A stretch of DNA of 31,547 nt from DATJBF01 sp035516795 (GCA_035516795.1 DATIZX010000085.1:1-31547), one strand, 5' to 3'; positions 9,186-17,617 are shown, counted from the stretch's first letter. Numbers and translations: made by a program. Notes: generated from the letters alone by a model not told the origin.

Positions 9186-9234
9186 ACTGTAATGGTTCCC
9201 GCCCTGGCGGAGAAACGAGACCGAGAAGACGATC

Positions 9235-10887
9235 ATGCGTATCAATTCTCTGCGGTGTTGGAGATGGACATGGGTCGCATTCATGGTTGTTGCGACATCA
9301 GTACCCTATTTGGTGAATTATCTCCTCACGCCGCGAGGCTTTCATTACACTTGGATCGTTCCGCCTTTCCCACAGGATTCGCTGGGCTACCAGGCTTGGT
9401 CCGAGCAGGCGGCACGCGGAAGTCTACTGTTTAAAATCAAATATACGGCGATACCTCATTCGCCGTTTCTGTTCCATCCGCTATTCTTGGCCTGTGGTTT
9501 GATCAGTTCGCTGCTGGGCTGTGAAATCGGAGTAGTTCACTTCTTCGTGAAGGCTGTGGGGGTGGTCTTATTCTTCTGGGTCTTCTTCTGGTATATCGAC
9601 TATTTGCAGTTGAATCGACTGCAGTCGATCATTGCAACGATTCTGGTGGGAGTCTCGTCGGGATGCGGCTGGCTCACTCTAAAACTCGGGTTCGTGCCGG
9701 ATTCGATTTTCTCCGGGCCAATCGACCTCAATATACCCGAGTCCAATACCTTCTGGTCGCTCCTGTGGAACCCGTTATTTCCGTACTCCCTCGCGTTGCT
9801 CGTGCTTTCGATTTTTCTCGTGGATCGGGGCACACGGCAGGCCAGGAATCGCGATCTGTGGTTGAGTGGTTTTTGCATTGGGCTGATGGCTCTCATTCAC
9901 CCCTACCTGGTTCCTTTACTGTTGGCCGTCGGGATCCTTGTCATAGCAATCCGACACAGAAGAAGAGCGACGGTTTATCTGCTTCGTTTTCTCGCGCCCA
10001 CAATTCCGTTCGCGCTTTGGACGTTCGCTGCGGTGGCGCTTAACCCTGTTGCTGCAATGCATAGTCTGAGCGGGAGAATGGAAAGTCCGAGCCCGCTATC
10101 GTACGTGCTCGGTCTGGGAATTCCACTCCTCCCGACTCTGGGCGGCTTGCTGGGGCATGGCCGCAAACTGATTTCAAGCTATTGGCAGCTCTTGCTCTGG
10201 GTGGCGGTCTCCGTTGTGTTCACATTCCTGCCATTTTGGTTTCAAAGGAAATTCATCTTTGGCATTCACGTCCCGCTATGTATTCTGGCTGCGGTCGTGG
10301 TCGATTGGAGCCTGGCCAGGATTTCCGGAAAGCGAATGCGGCAGTGGGTCTTGGCCGGTTCTGCGATTCTCCTCCTGCCTTTGCTGGTGTCGACACAGTT
10401 GTTCTTGTTCGCGGCCCATCGAAGAATCGTAAGGCAAAATGTGGATGGCGTTTATTATGTCGGCACCGACATGCTAAACGCCCTGACTTTTCTAAAGCAC
10501 GACAGCAATCCCGACGACATCGTCTTCGCGACTTATTCGACCAGCCAACTCATTCCAGCTTTCTCTGGAAACACTGTGGTGTGGGGACACTGGGCCATGT
10601 CCGTGGATTTCGATCGACGAACCGAATGGGTCAGCAACATTTTTGATCCGCAATCAGATTGCGATCCAGCGAAGCGAAGCCGCGAGTTTTGGGGCGCTGG
10701 CATCAAGTTTATCCTGGCGGATGGCGAACTCAAGCAATGGATCGGCAAAATGCACCCCGCATGGCTCACGAAGGGAACCGACAAGGTTTTTCAGAACACC
10801 GCGGTCACCATCTATCGGAAACGAGACAACGGCAAGTCCCTTTCTTCCGTGCCGAGCGCGCAGGTTGACAAGGCTGCTCGATTATGA
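9235..10887 (+). CDS. Polytopic membrane protein, GT-C glycosyltransferase-like
   Basis: A 550-residue integral membrane protein with about eleven hydrophobic segments (for example near residues 12-30, 80-100, 105-125, 130-155, 170-195, 205-235, 245-265, 285-310, 320-340, 345-365, 375-395) and a C-terminal soluble part of about 140 residues. The first extracytoplasmic loop has PPFPQDSLGYQAWSEQA, and FLFHPLFL follows. This layout, an acidic residue in loop 1 and a large C-terminal soluble domain, recalls uncharacterised GT-C-type lipid-sugar transferases, but I do not recognise a named family, so the function is an inference. It sits between cysS and prfB with no metabolic link to either, and its base composition looks somewhat AT-richer than its neighbours, so it may be a later arrival. 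Confidence 0.7.
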   Translation: MRINSLRCWRWTWVAFMVVATSVPYLVNYLLTPRGFHYTWIVPPFPQDSLGYQAWSEQAARGSLLFKIKYTAIPHSPFLFHPLFLACGLISSLLGCEIGVVHFFVKAVGVVLFFWVFFWYIDYLQLNRLQSIIATILVGVSSGCGWLTLKLGFVPDSIFSGPIDLNIPESNTFWSLLWNPLFPYSLALLVLSIFLVDRGTRQARNRDLWLSGFCIGLMALIHPYLVPLLLAVGILVIAIRHRRRATVYLLRFLAPTIPFALWTFAAVALNPVAAMHSLSGRMESPSPLSYVLGLGIPLLPTLGGLLGHGRKLISSYWQLLLWVAVSVVFTFLPFWFQRKFIFGIHVPLCILAAVVVDWSLARISGKRMRQWVLAGSAILLLPLLVSTQLFLFAAHRRIVRQNVDGVYYVGTDMLNALTFLKHDSNPDDIVFATYSTSQLIPAFSGNTVVWGHWAMSVDFDRRTEWVSNIFDPQSDCDPAKRSREFWGAGIKFILADGELKQWIGKMHPAWLTKGTDKVFQNTAVTIYRKRDNGKSLSSVPSAQVDKAARL

Positions 10888-10921
10888 TGAGTTAGTGGCG
10901 CCCGCGAGGGGATTGACCAGT

Positions 10922-12032
10922 ATGATCGAGGAATTCAAAGAGAAAGTGGTTAGCCTGCGCGAACGCCATCAGGCGTTGCGGAGGTATCTTTGACGTCGAC
11001 AAACAACGCGCCCGTCTCATCGATTTAGAGAATATCATAGCCGGCCCCGATTTCTGGGCCGATCAGAACAAAGCCCGCGCCATCCTCGATGAATCGACCG
11101 GCATTCGCCGCAAGCTCGATACACTTACCGCCATGGAGCGCAAGATTTCCGATGCGGAGGTACTCATTGAACTTGGCGAAACCGAGGAAGGCATCGCCGC
11201 CGAAGTCAATGAGGCCGAGCAGAAATTCAATCAGTTCGAACTCGAAAATCTCCTTGGGGAAGAGCACGACAAATCCAATGCGTTCGTCAGCATTCATGCT
11301 GGTGCGGGCGGCACGGAGAGTTGCGATTGGGCCGATATGCTATTGCGGATGTATCGGCGCTGGTGCGACGTGCGTGGATTCAAGAACGAGATCATGGACA
11401 TCCAGCCCGGCGATGAAGCCGGTGTCAAGAGCGTGACGATGTTCGTGACGGGCGATTATGCCTTCGGCTACCTGAAGGCCGAACGCGGTGTGCACCGGCT
11501 CGTCCGCATCTCCCCGTTCGATTCCAATAAGCGTCGGCACACTTCATTCGCTTCGGTGGACGTGATTGCCGAGATTCAAGATGCGGACGTCGAGCTGAAG
11601 ATGGAAGACGTGCGGGTGGACACGTTTCGTTCCGGTGGCAAAGGTGGCCAGAATGTCAACAAGCTGGAGACCGCCATCCGCATGACCCACGAGCCGACCG
11701 GGATTGTTGTCCAGTGCCAGAGCGAACGCAGCCAGCATCAGAATCGCGAGTTGGCGCTGAAGGTTCTCAAGTCGCGCCTGTACGAGAAACAACAGGATGA
11801 GAAACGCGCGGCGATGGAGAAGTATTACGGGGAAAAAGGCGACATTGCTTTTGGCAATCAGATTCGCAGTTACGTGTTTCAGCCGTACCAAATGGTGAAG
11901 GATTTGCGCACCGGCCATCAGACCAGCGATGTGCAAGGCGTGATGAACGGCGACCTCGACGGTTTCATCGGCGCCTGGCTCAAAGCCGGTAAACCACGGC
12001 AGAGAAAACAGGGCGTAACGGATGAGGAGTGA
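10922..12032 (+). CDS. prfB: Peptide chain release factor 2 (programmed +1 frameshift)
   Basis: RF2 terminates translation at UGA and UAA. The gene is in two frames: codons 1-23 (10922-10990) end at an in-frame TGA (10991-10993), and the remaining 346 codons continue in the +1 frame from GAC at 10992, giving a 369-residue product, close to E. coli RF2. The SPF stop-codon reader is at residues 197-199 and the catalytic GGQ is at 241-243 in RSGGKGGQNVN. The start ATG 10922 is preceded by GAGGGGA (10906-10912). The frameshift lets RF2 levels control its own synthesis, so this is an intact gene and not a pseudogene. Its stop overlaps the GTG start of the next gene. Confidence 0.96.
10980..10994 (+). 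promoter_or_regulatory. prfB programmed frameshift site
   Basis: The site reads GGAGG-TAT-CTT-TGA-C: an internal Shine-Dalgarno-like GGAGG (10980-10984), then TAT, the slippery CTT at 10988-10990, and the weak stop context TGA-C at 10991-10994. This matches the classical RF2 autoregulation site base for base at its functional positions. The +1 slip on CTT-T moves the ribosome into the long frame. Confidence 0.95.
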
Positions 12033-12802
12033 AGAGCATACAGGTCTTGGAAATGCCGAGCGACAATTACAGTGAGATGACACTTGACGGGCTAATCCAC
12101 GAACTAGTGCGCATTAGCCCGGAATGGGATCGACAAGCGGCGGACGCAAAGGCAGATGTAGACGACGCTTCCAGGCTTCACCAGATTGCAATGCACATGG
12201 TTGACCGTCTGCTTTGGAAGCCGGGACACTTGGTGTTCATCCCAAGCGTCACTCAGTGCAAAGAAGCTGAGCTGAGAATCGATCAAGTCTGGCGCGATGA
12301 GATCCAACACGATGAAGAATTATGGCAAAAGGTTCTTTACGGAGTTGAGATTGACGACGTTGGCTATCATGGAGTCGGTAGCGACATTGCTTTTGTCTAT
12401 GCAGAAAGATTACGGCGTTGGAAGCCTATCGTGATTTCGGTCAACCCGCCCACTGAAATTAGGAGGTATTTCGAAGAATCAGTCGCGGCCTGGCTACGAG
12501 GATTAGATTGCGCTGCGATCATCTTGTGTTGGGCTGTGGTCGAAACGCTCATGAAGAAAGCGTTGTTGAGGATAGATGGGGCGTTGGTATTCGATCGCCA
12601 CGATGGCCGGGAATGCAACGCTGCAAGACTCATTAATAACGCTCGCGCTGCTGAACTTCTCTCTCCTCAAGAGGCCGAAGCTGCACATCACGTCAGAGAA
12701 TTGCGAAATAATGCCGTGCATCAACTCCAAGACGTTGACGCTGGGTCATCATTTCGAGGCATAATTGAGACAAAACAACTAGTGGAGCGATTGTTAACTT
12801 AA
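12029..12802 (+). CDS. HEPN/DUF4145-like protein of unknown function
   Basis: A 257-residue protein without a named match. The N-terminal half (1-145) is acidic and contains WKPGHLVFIP and several tryptophans; it is not recognised. The C-terminal half is helical and resembles DUF4145/HEPN-type domains: a helix like AAIILCWAVVETLMKKALL (about 163-181), a spacer, INNARAAELLSPQEAEAAHH, then RELRNNAVHQ. The last contains an Rx4H motif (R226 to H231, RNNAVH), the form seen at HEPN ribonuclease active sites. The GTG at 12029 overlaps the prfB stop; the ATG at 12053 is an alternative. The gene looks AT-richer and less codon-biased than its neighbours, and it separates prfB from trpC, which suggests insertion. 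Possible roles are an RNase toxin or a defence accessory; both are inferences. Confidence 0.65.
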   Translation: MKSIQVLEMPSDNYSEMTLDGLIHELVRISPEWDRQAADAKADVDDASRLHQIAMHMVDRLLWKPGHLVFIPSVTQCKEAELRIDQVWRDEIQHDEELWQKVLYGVEIDDVGYHGVGSDIAFVYAERLRRWKPIVISVNPPTEIRRYFEESVAAWLRGLDCAAIILCWAVVETLMKKALLRIDGALVFDRHDGRECNAARLINNARAAELLSPQEAEAAHHVRELRNNAVHQLQDVDAGSSFRGIIETKQLVERLLT

Positions 12803-12804
12803 TC

Positions 12805-13644
12805 GTGAACATCCTCGACAAAATCGTTGCTGAGAAGAGGCAGGAGGTTTCCAGCCTGCGGTCGCAAGCCGCCAAGCTGAGGAAATCTGCTGCGGACCGC
12901 ACCGATTTTCGCGACTTTGCCGGTGCGCTGCGCGAAGGCTCGGCCTCCATGACGACCGATTCTCGGCGCGGCCACCACGGAGCGTGGCCCTCCAAACGAC
13001 CGGCTCTGATTGCCGAGATCAAAAAGGCATCGCCGTCGGCGGGGCTCATTGCGCCGAACTTCGACCCGATTCGAATTGCCCGGGATTACGAGGCCGCCGG
13101 TGCGGCGGCGCTATCGGTGTTGACGGATGAGAAGTTCTTTCTAGGGCGCGTCGAATATCTGCATTTGATCCGCGACGCGGTGAAGTTGCCATTGCTCCGC
13201 AAAGACTTCATCATCGATGAGTTGCAGATTTACGAGTCCGTCGCCTGCGGGGCGGACGCGATCCTGCTGATCGTCGCGATTCTCGACGACGCGCAACTCA
13301 AAGGCTTTCGTGAATTGGCCGAGCAGATGCGTTTGGCAGCATTGGTTGAGGTCCACAACGAGCAAGAATTGGATCGAGCACTGGCTACCGGGGCTGCCAT
13401 CATCGGCATTAACAACCGTGATCTGAAGGATTTTTCAGTTAGTTTGGCGACAACGGAGAAGCTGGCGGCCCGGCTCAAGTGTGGTATGTGCGACAAGCGC
13501 ACACTGGTCGCCGAGAGCGGCATTAACGTGCGCGCTGATGTCGAGCGCGTGGCGAAAGCGGGCGTGGATGCGATTTTGGTGGGCGAATCGCTCATGCGGA
13601 GTGGAGAGATTGGAGCAAAGGTGAAAGAATTGTTGGCGAAATGA
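12805..13644 (+). CDS. trpC: Indole-3-glycerol phosphate synthase
   Basis: A 279-residue TIM-barrel enzyme of tryptophan synthesis that converts CdRP to indole-3-glycerol phosphate. Visible landmarks are E71 and K73 in LIAEIKKASPS, K133 in LLRKDFIIDE, the NNRDLKDF segment, and VAESGI near the C-terminus. The GTG at 12805 starts 2 bp after the previous stop. It is longer than the usual 255-265 residues because of an extra segment at about residues 45-65 (GSASMTTDSRRGHHGAWPSK), encoded by palindromic DNA and placed just before the first active-site strand. That region is a surface loop in known structures, so the enzyme is probably still active. It is followed by trpF and trpB. Confidence 0.94.
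   Translation: MNILDKIVAEKRQEVSSLRSQAAKLRKSAADRTDFRDFAGALREGSASMTTDSRRGHHGAWPSKRPALIAEIKKASPSAGLIAPNFDPIRIARDYEAAGAAALSVLTDEKFFLGRVEYLHLIRDAVKLPLLRKDFIIDELQIYESVACGADAILLIVAILDDAQLKGFRELAEQMRLAALVEVHNEQELDRALATGAAIIGINNRDLKDFSVSLATTEKLAARLKCGMCDKRTLVAESGINVRADVERVAKAGVDAILVGESLMRSGEIGAKVKELLAK
12945..12992 (+). repeat. Palindromic element inserted in frame in trpC
   Basis: Two small hairpins lie side by side: CCGA-TTC-TCGG (12956-12966) and GGCCAC (12970-12975) with GTGGCC (12984-12989); an alternative tight hairpin is CCACG-GAG-CGTGG (12975-12987). The DNA encodes residues 45-65 of TrpC, an Arg/Gly/His-rich stretch not expected in the family. The architecture resembles the other two-hairpin elements in this window, although no GTAG/CTAC ends are seen here. 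Confidence 0.5.
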
Positions 13645-13647
13645 AAG

Positions 13648-13707
13648 CTCACGCAAAGGCGCGAAGACGCAAAGATATTCTTGGCGCACTTGGCGGCTTT
13701 GCGTGAG
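13648..13707 (+). repeat. Inverted repeat filling the trpC-trpF spacer
   Basis: Perfect 11-bp arms, CTCACGCAAAG (13648-13658) and CTTTGCGTGAG (13697-13707), enclose 38 bases. The left arm continues as a degenerate direct repeat in which CGCAAAG appears twice (13652-13658 and again about 13668-13674). It occupies nearly the whole 71-bp gap between trpC and trpF. No T-run follows, so it is not a typical terminator. It looks like a dispersed repeat of the CGCAAAGnCGCnAAG style, though in mRNA it could fold. Confidence 0.7.
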
Positions 13708-13715
13708 AATTAATA

Positions 13716-14336
13716 ATGCCTGTCAAAATCAAAATTTGCGGTATTACCAACCTCGACGATGCAGAACTTGCAGTTGGTCTGGGCGCGGACGCTTTGGGAT
13801 TCACCTTCTATCCGAAAAGTCCCCGGTCCATCAAAGTGACAGACGCAGCCAACATCTGCAACGCGTTGCCGCCGTTTGTGGCGAAGGTGGGTGTGTTCGT
13901 GAACGAATTGGAATACGAAATCGAGAAGGCATTGAACGACTGTCTCCTCAATGTCCTGCAGTTTCATGGCGATGAGCCGCCCGGGTTTTGCCAGAAGTTC
14001 GCCGCCAAGTCGATCAAGGCCATCCGGGTGCGCGACGAGGAATCGTTGCGCGCGGCAACCGAGTACGATGTTGACGCTTTCTTGTTGGATACCTACACTG
14101 ATGAATCGCGAGGCGGCACAGGCCGAACGTTTGACTGGTCGCTGGCGGTCAGCGCCAAAGAGATTTTGTCCGCTCCGATTATTCTGTCGGGTGGCTTAAC
14201 TACAGCCAACGTGCAGGAGGCAATTCGCAAGGTGCGACCGTATGCGGTGGACGTGGCCAGCGGTGTGGAACGCGAACCCGGCAGAAAAGACCCGGAAAAG
14301 CTGCGAAGGTTTATTGAATTGTGCAAAAGCAATTGA
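13716..14336 (+). CDS. trpF: Phosphoribosylanthranilate isomerase
   Basis: A 206-residue TIM-barrel enzyme that converts PRA to CdRP, the substrate of TrpC. The N-terminal KICGIT motif places the catalytic cysteine at C8. D125 in FLLDTYTD is the expected general acid, and the phosphate-binding end carries LSGGLTTANV and VDVASGVE. Length is typical. It overlaps trpB by 16 bases, so the two are probably coupled. It is separated from trpC by a 71-bp spacer holding an inverted repeat. Confidence 0.96.
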   Translation: MPVKIKICGITNLDDAELAVGLGADALGFTFYPKSPRSIKVTDAANICNALPPFVAKVGVFVNELEYEIEKALNDCLLNVLQFHGDEPPGFCQKFAAKSIKAIRVRDEESLRAATEYDVDAFLLDTYTDESRGGTGRTFDWSLAVSAKEILSAPIILSGGLTTANVQEAIRKVRPYAVDVASGVEREPGRKDPEKLRRFIELCKSN

Positions 14337-15529
14337 CATCTGTTCCCGACAAGCGCGGCCATTTCGGGCCGTACGGCGGGATATTTGTGCCGGAAACCTT
14401 GATGGAGCCATTGCATGAACTCGCTCGGGCATACGACAAAGCGCGGCGCGACAAACGGTTCCGTCAGGAGTTGGACTACTATCTGCGAGAGTATTGCGGA
14501 CGCCCTACGCCGTTATATTTCGCCGAGCGGATGACACGCGACCTCGGGGGCCCCCGGATTTATCTCAAGCGCGAAGATTTGCTGCACACCGGTGCGCACA
14601 AGATCAACAATACCATGGGTCAAATCCTGCTCGCCAGGCGCATGGGCAAGCGTCGCATCATTGCGGAGACGGGCGCGGGCCAGCACGGCGTGGCGACGGC
14701 AACGGTAGCAGCCATGTTCGGTCTGGATTGCGTCGTGTACATGGGCGAAGTGGACATGCAGCGGCAGGCGTTGAATGTTTATCGAATGCGATTGCTTGGC
14801 GCGGACGTGCGACCGGTCACCGCCGGGCAGCGTACGCTGAAGGAAGCCATCAACGAGGCGATGCGTGACTGGGTCACCAACGTGCGCACCACGCATTACA
14901 TCTTGGGCAGCGTTCTCGGCGCGCATCCGTATCCCATGATGGTGCGTGATTTTCAGAGCATCATCGGACGGGAAGCACGCCGGCAAATTCTGGAACGGGA
15001 AGAACGTCTACCCGATGTATTGGTGGCATGCGTCGGTGGCGGCAGCAATTCCATTGGGCTGTTTTATGCGTTCCTGCGCGACAAGAATGTGCGCATGATC
15101 GGCGTGGAGGGCGGCGGACGAGGCATCAAGCCCGGCCAACACGCGGCGCGGTTTCAGAAAGGCGGCTCGCTCGGAGTGTTGCAGGGGACGCGCACATTCG
15201 TGCTGCAGGATGAGGAGGGGCAGATCATGTTGACCCATTCCGTGTCGGCCGGTCTGGATTATGCCGCGGTCGGGCCGGAACATAGCTACTTGCGCGATCT
15301 CAAACGCATCGAATATACCTATGCGACCGACGCCGAAGCGTTGGAAGCCTTTCAATACTGTTCGCAAACGGAAGGAATTATTCCCGCGCTTGAGTCGGCA
15401 CATGCAGTTACGTACGTCATGAAACAAGCGAAGAATATCGGCAAGAGTAAGATGGTCATCATCAATATGAGCGGTCGCGGCGACAAGGATGTGACACAAG
15501 CAGCCAAAATGTTGAGGCTGGAGCACTGA
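14321..15529 (+). CDS. trpB: Tryptophan synthase beta chain
   Basis: A 402-residue PLP enzyme that condenses indole and serine to tryptophan. The PLP lysine is K94 in HTGAHKINN, and the PLP phosphate-binding loop CVGGGSNSIG starts at residue 237. The N-terminal GPYGGIFVPETLMEPL and the C-terminal MSGRGDKD are characteristic of the TrpB1 type, which normally works with TrpA. The GTG at 14321 lies inside the end of trpF. No trpA follows: the next gene, 1 bp after the stop, is yicC. The alpha subunit must lie elsewhere in the genome. Confidence 0.97.
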   Translation: MQKQLTSVPDKRGHFGPYGGIFVPETLMEPLHELARAYDKARRDKRFRQELDYYLREYCGRPTPLYFAERMTRDLGGPRIYLKREDLLHTGAHKINNTMGQILLARRMGKRRIIAETGAGQHGVATATVAAMFGLDCVVYMGEVDMQRQALNVYRMRLLGADVRPVTAGQRTLKEAINEAMRDWVTNVRTTHYILGSVLGAHPYPMMVRDFQSIIGREARRQILEREERLPDVLVACVGGGSNSIGLFYAFLRDKNVRMIGVEGGGRGIKPGQHAARFQKGGSLGVLQGTRTFVLQDEEGQIMLTHSVSAGLDYAAVGPEHSYLRDLKRIEYTYATDAEALEAFQYCSQTEGIIPALESAHAVTYVMKQAKNIGKSKMVIINMSGRGDKDVTQAAKMLRLEH

Positions 15530-15530
15530 T

Positions 15531-16412
15531 ATGCGGAGCATGACCGGATATGGCCGCGGGGAGTGTGCCAAGGAAGGGTTCAAGTTCACCGTCGAACTGA
15601 ATTCCATCAATCGCAAGCAAAGTGATGTTTCCATCAACCTACCGAAGGAATTGGTCGAACTGGAACCGCGTATTCGCGACGAGATCAATGCGCATCTTTC
15701 GCGTGGTCGGATCAACGTTGTCGTTGCCTACCATCGCAGCGCAGGGAAGGCCGAGGAATCCGTAGAGCTCGACACGGCGTTAGCCAAGGCGTATTACCGC
15801 GCGATTCAGAAACTTCACAAGGAATTGAAGATGGTCAACGGATCTCTGACGCTGGAAACGATTCTCCGTGCGCCAGGTGTGATGAAGCTGGCCGAAACCG
15901 CCGTCGATGTGGAGGCGGTCTGGCCGAGCGTAGAGGCGGCGTTGCGCAAAGCCATTGCCGGCCTGGTCCGGATGCGCGAAAAGGAAGGAAAGTTCCTGGC
16001 GAACGATCTGGGCGGGCGACTGGGCTTACTTGAGTCGGGTTTGGAGTTGATCCGCAAGTCTGCCCCCGAGATCGTCAAACGTTACCGCGAACAATTGCAT
16101 GCACGCGTCAAGGAAGCGGGACTGGCGATTCCCGTCGACGACGAGCGGTTGCTGAAGGAGGTCGTGTTTTTTGCCGACCGGTGTGACATTTCGGAGGAAG
16201 TGACGCGGCTGGCGAGCCATCTCAAGCAGTTTCGTGATTGTCTGAAGTCGCATGAGCCGGTGGGGCGTACGCTGGATTTTCTCGCCCAGGAAATGGGACG
16301 GGAAATCAACACCATCGGATCGAAAGCGAACGCCGCGGAAATTTCCCAGCAGGTGGTGAAGATGAAGGCGGAATTGGAAAAGATCCGCGAGCAGGTTCAG
16401 AACATCGAATAG
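15531..16412 (+). CDS. yicC: YicC-family endoribonuclease
   Basis: A 293-residue protein of the YicC/YloC family, for which endoribonuclease activity is reported. The N-terminal MRSMTGYGRGE start, VELNSINRK and LSRGRINVVV are family hallmarks. The C-terminal DUF1732 part has LASHLKQF, GRTLDFLAQEMGREINTIGSKA and a final heptad-like helix. It begins 1 bp after trpB and is followed by gmk, a pairing conserved in many bacteria. Confidence 0.95.
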   Translation: MRSMTGYGRGECAKEGFKFTVELNSINRKQSDVSINLPKELVELEPRIRDEINAHLSRGRINVVVAYHRSAGKAEESVELDTALAKAYYRAIQKLHKELKMVNGSLTLETILRAPGVMKLAETAVDVEAVWPSVEAALRKAIAGLVRMREKEGKFLANDLGGRLGLLESGLELIRKSAPEIVKRYREQLHARVKEAGLAIPVDDERLLKEVVFFADRCDISEEVTRLASHLKQFRDCLKSHEPVGRTLDFLAQEMGREINTIGSKANAAEISQQVVKMKAELEKIREQVQNIE

Positions 16413-16436
16413 AAAACGATCCATGGGTAATGGTTG

Positions 16437-17093
16437 ATGGAGCAGCAATCGCGTACCGGCCTGATTATCGTCGTTTCGGCGCCTTCGGGCGGCGGGAAGA
16501 GTTCGCTGTGCCAACGGTTGTTGAATTGGTCTGCGAATCTTGTGTATTCCGTGTCCTGCACGACGCGTGCCCCGCGGGGCGGCGAACAACATGGGCACGA
16601 TTACTTTTTTCTTACCACCGGGGAGTTTGAGAAAAGGACCGCGGCTGGCGAATTCTTGGAACACGCCCTGTATAACGGGAACTATTACGGTACGCCGCGT
16701 CAATTCGTCGAAGAACAAGTGGGTGCGGGGCGCGATGTCCTGTTGGACATCGAGGTGCAAGGCGCGGCACAGGTCGTGAAAAGCGTGCGCGGCGGAGAAA
16801 CGTTCGCGTTTCGCAATTCGCTGGTAACGATTTTCTTGATGCCGCCGTCCCTGGAATTGCTGGAACGGCGGCTGCGCCGGCGAGGAACCGACAGCGCCGA
16901 GGTCATCCGCAAACGCCTGGCGTTGGCGGAACAGGAAATGGAGCACTGGCGCGAATATGATTATGTGATTGTGAGCGGGAAACTCGACGACGATTTTGAG
17001 CAGGGGAAGGCCATTGTCATTGCCGAGAAATGCCGCACGGCACGCGTTCCGAAAGGCGGTAAACCATGGCAGCAAAGCGAACTCTCCTTTTAG
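16437..17093 (+). CDS. gmk: Guanylate kinase
   Basis: A 218-residue enzyme that phosphorylates GMP to GDP. The P-loop is SAPSGGGKSS (about residues 15-24), followed by the GMP-binding SCTTRAPRGGEQHGHDYFF stretch, HALYNGNYYGTP and the LDIEVQGA motif. The ATG at 16437 is preferred over the TTG one codon upstream. Its 3' end overlaps coaC by 28 bases. In many genomes rpoZ sits between gmk and coaBC; it is absent here. Confidence 0.96.
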   Translation: MEQQSRTGLIIVVSAPSGGGKSSLCQRLLNWSANLVYSVSCTTRAPRGGEQHGHDYFFLTTGEFEKRTAAGEFLEHALYNGNYYGTPRQFVEEQVGAGRDVLLDIEVQGAAQVVKSVRGGETFAFRNSLVTIFLMPPSLELLERRLRRRGTDSAEVIRKRLALAEQEMEHWREYDYVIVSGKLDDDFEQGKAIVIAEKCRTARVPKGGKPWQQSELSF

Positions 17094-17617
17094 GCGTCAC
17101 CGGCTCGATTGCCGCGTACAAGGCCGGGGACATGGCAAGCAAACTCAAAAAGCTTGGCCACAAAGTGTTTTGCATCATGACGCAGGATGCGACGCATTTC
17201 ATCACGCCGCTCACCCTGCAAACACTCTCGCAACATCCGGTGACGCTTGATCTGTTTGAGGCCGGGGAAGGCGATTGGCGTCCCAGTCATTTGCAGTTGG
17301 CCGATACCGCCGACATGCTCGTCATATCGCCCGCCACGGCCAACGTGATTGCCAAGCTGGCGCATGGAATTGCCGATGACGCGTTGAGCACGATCGCGCT
17401 CGCCTTGCGGCCGGAGGCGAAGGTGCTGATTGCGCCGGCGATGAATGGCAAAATGTGGTTACATCCTGCGACGCAGGCCAACGTAAAACTCCTACAATCG
17501 CGCGGCGTCGAATTCATCGGACCGGACCAGGGAATGTTGGCGTGCGGGTATGAAGGGATTGGCCGGCTGTGGGATGTCGATCAGATTGTCGAGAGAATCC
17601 AAAAGATACTGCAGTAA
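17066..17617 (+). CDS. coaC: Phosphopantothenoylcysteine decarboxylase CoaC (separate polypeptide)
   Basis: A 183-residue flavoprotein that decarboxylates 4'-phosphopantothenoylcysteine in CoA synthesis. The N-terminal GVTGSIAAYKA, H75 in RPSHLQLAD, the PAMNGKMW loop (124-131) and C160 in LACGYEGIGRL are the expected flavin- and substrate-site residues. In most bacteria this is the N-terminal half of a fused CoaBC of about 400 residues. Here it ends with TAA, and coaB follows as a separate gene in another frame, with a 68-bp repeat-containing spacer. The two proteins together (183+212) have the length of one CoaBC. Confidence 0.93.
   Translation: MAAKRTLLLGVTGSIAAYKAGDMASKLKKLGHKVFCIMTQDATHFITPLTLQTLSQHPVTLDLFEAGEGDWRPSHLQLADTADMLVISPATANVIAKLAHGIADDALSTIALALRPEAKVLIAPAMNGKMWLHPATQANVKLLQSRGVEFIGPDQGMLACGYEGIGRLWDVDQIVERIQKILQ

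Noticed and set aside
10922..11133. prfB as a frameshifted pseudogene
   Set aside because: The break is exactly at a canonical RF2 frameshift site and all functional motifs downstream are intact.
16026..17075. 349-codon minus-strand frame opposite yicC/gmk
   Set aside because: The plus strand encodes two well-conserved proteins; the frame has no family features.
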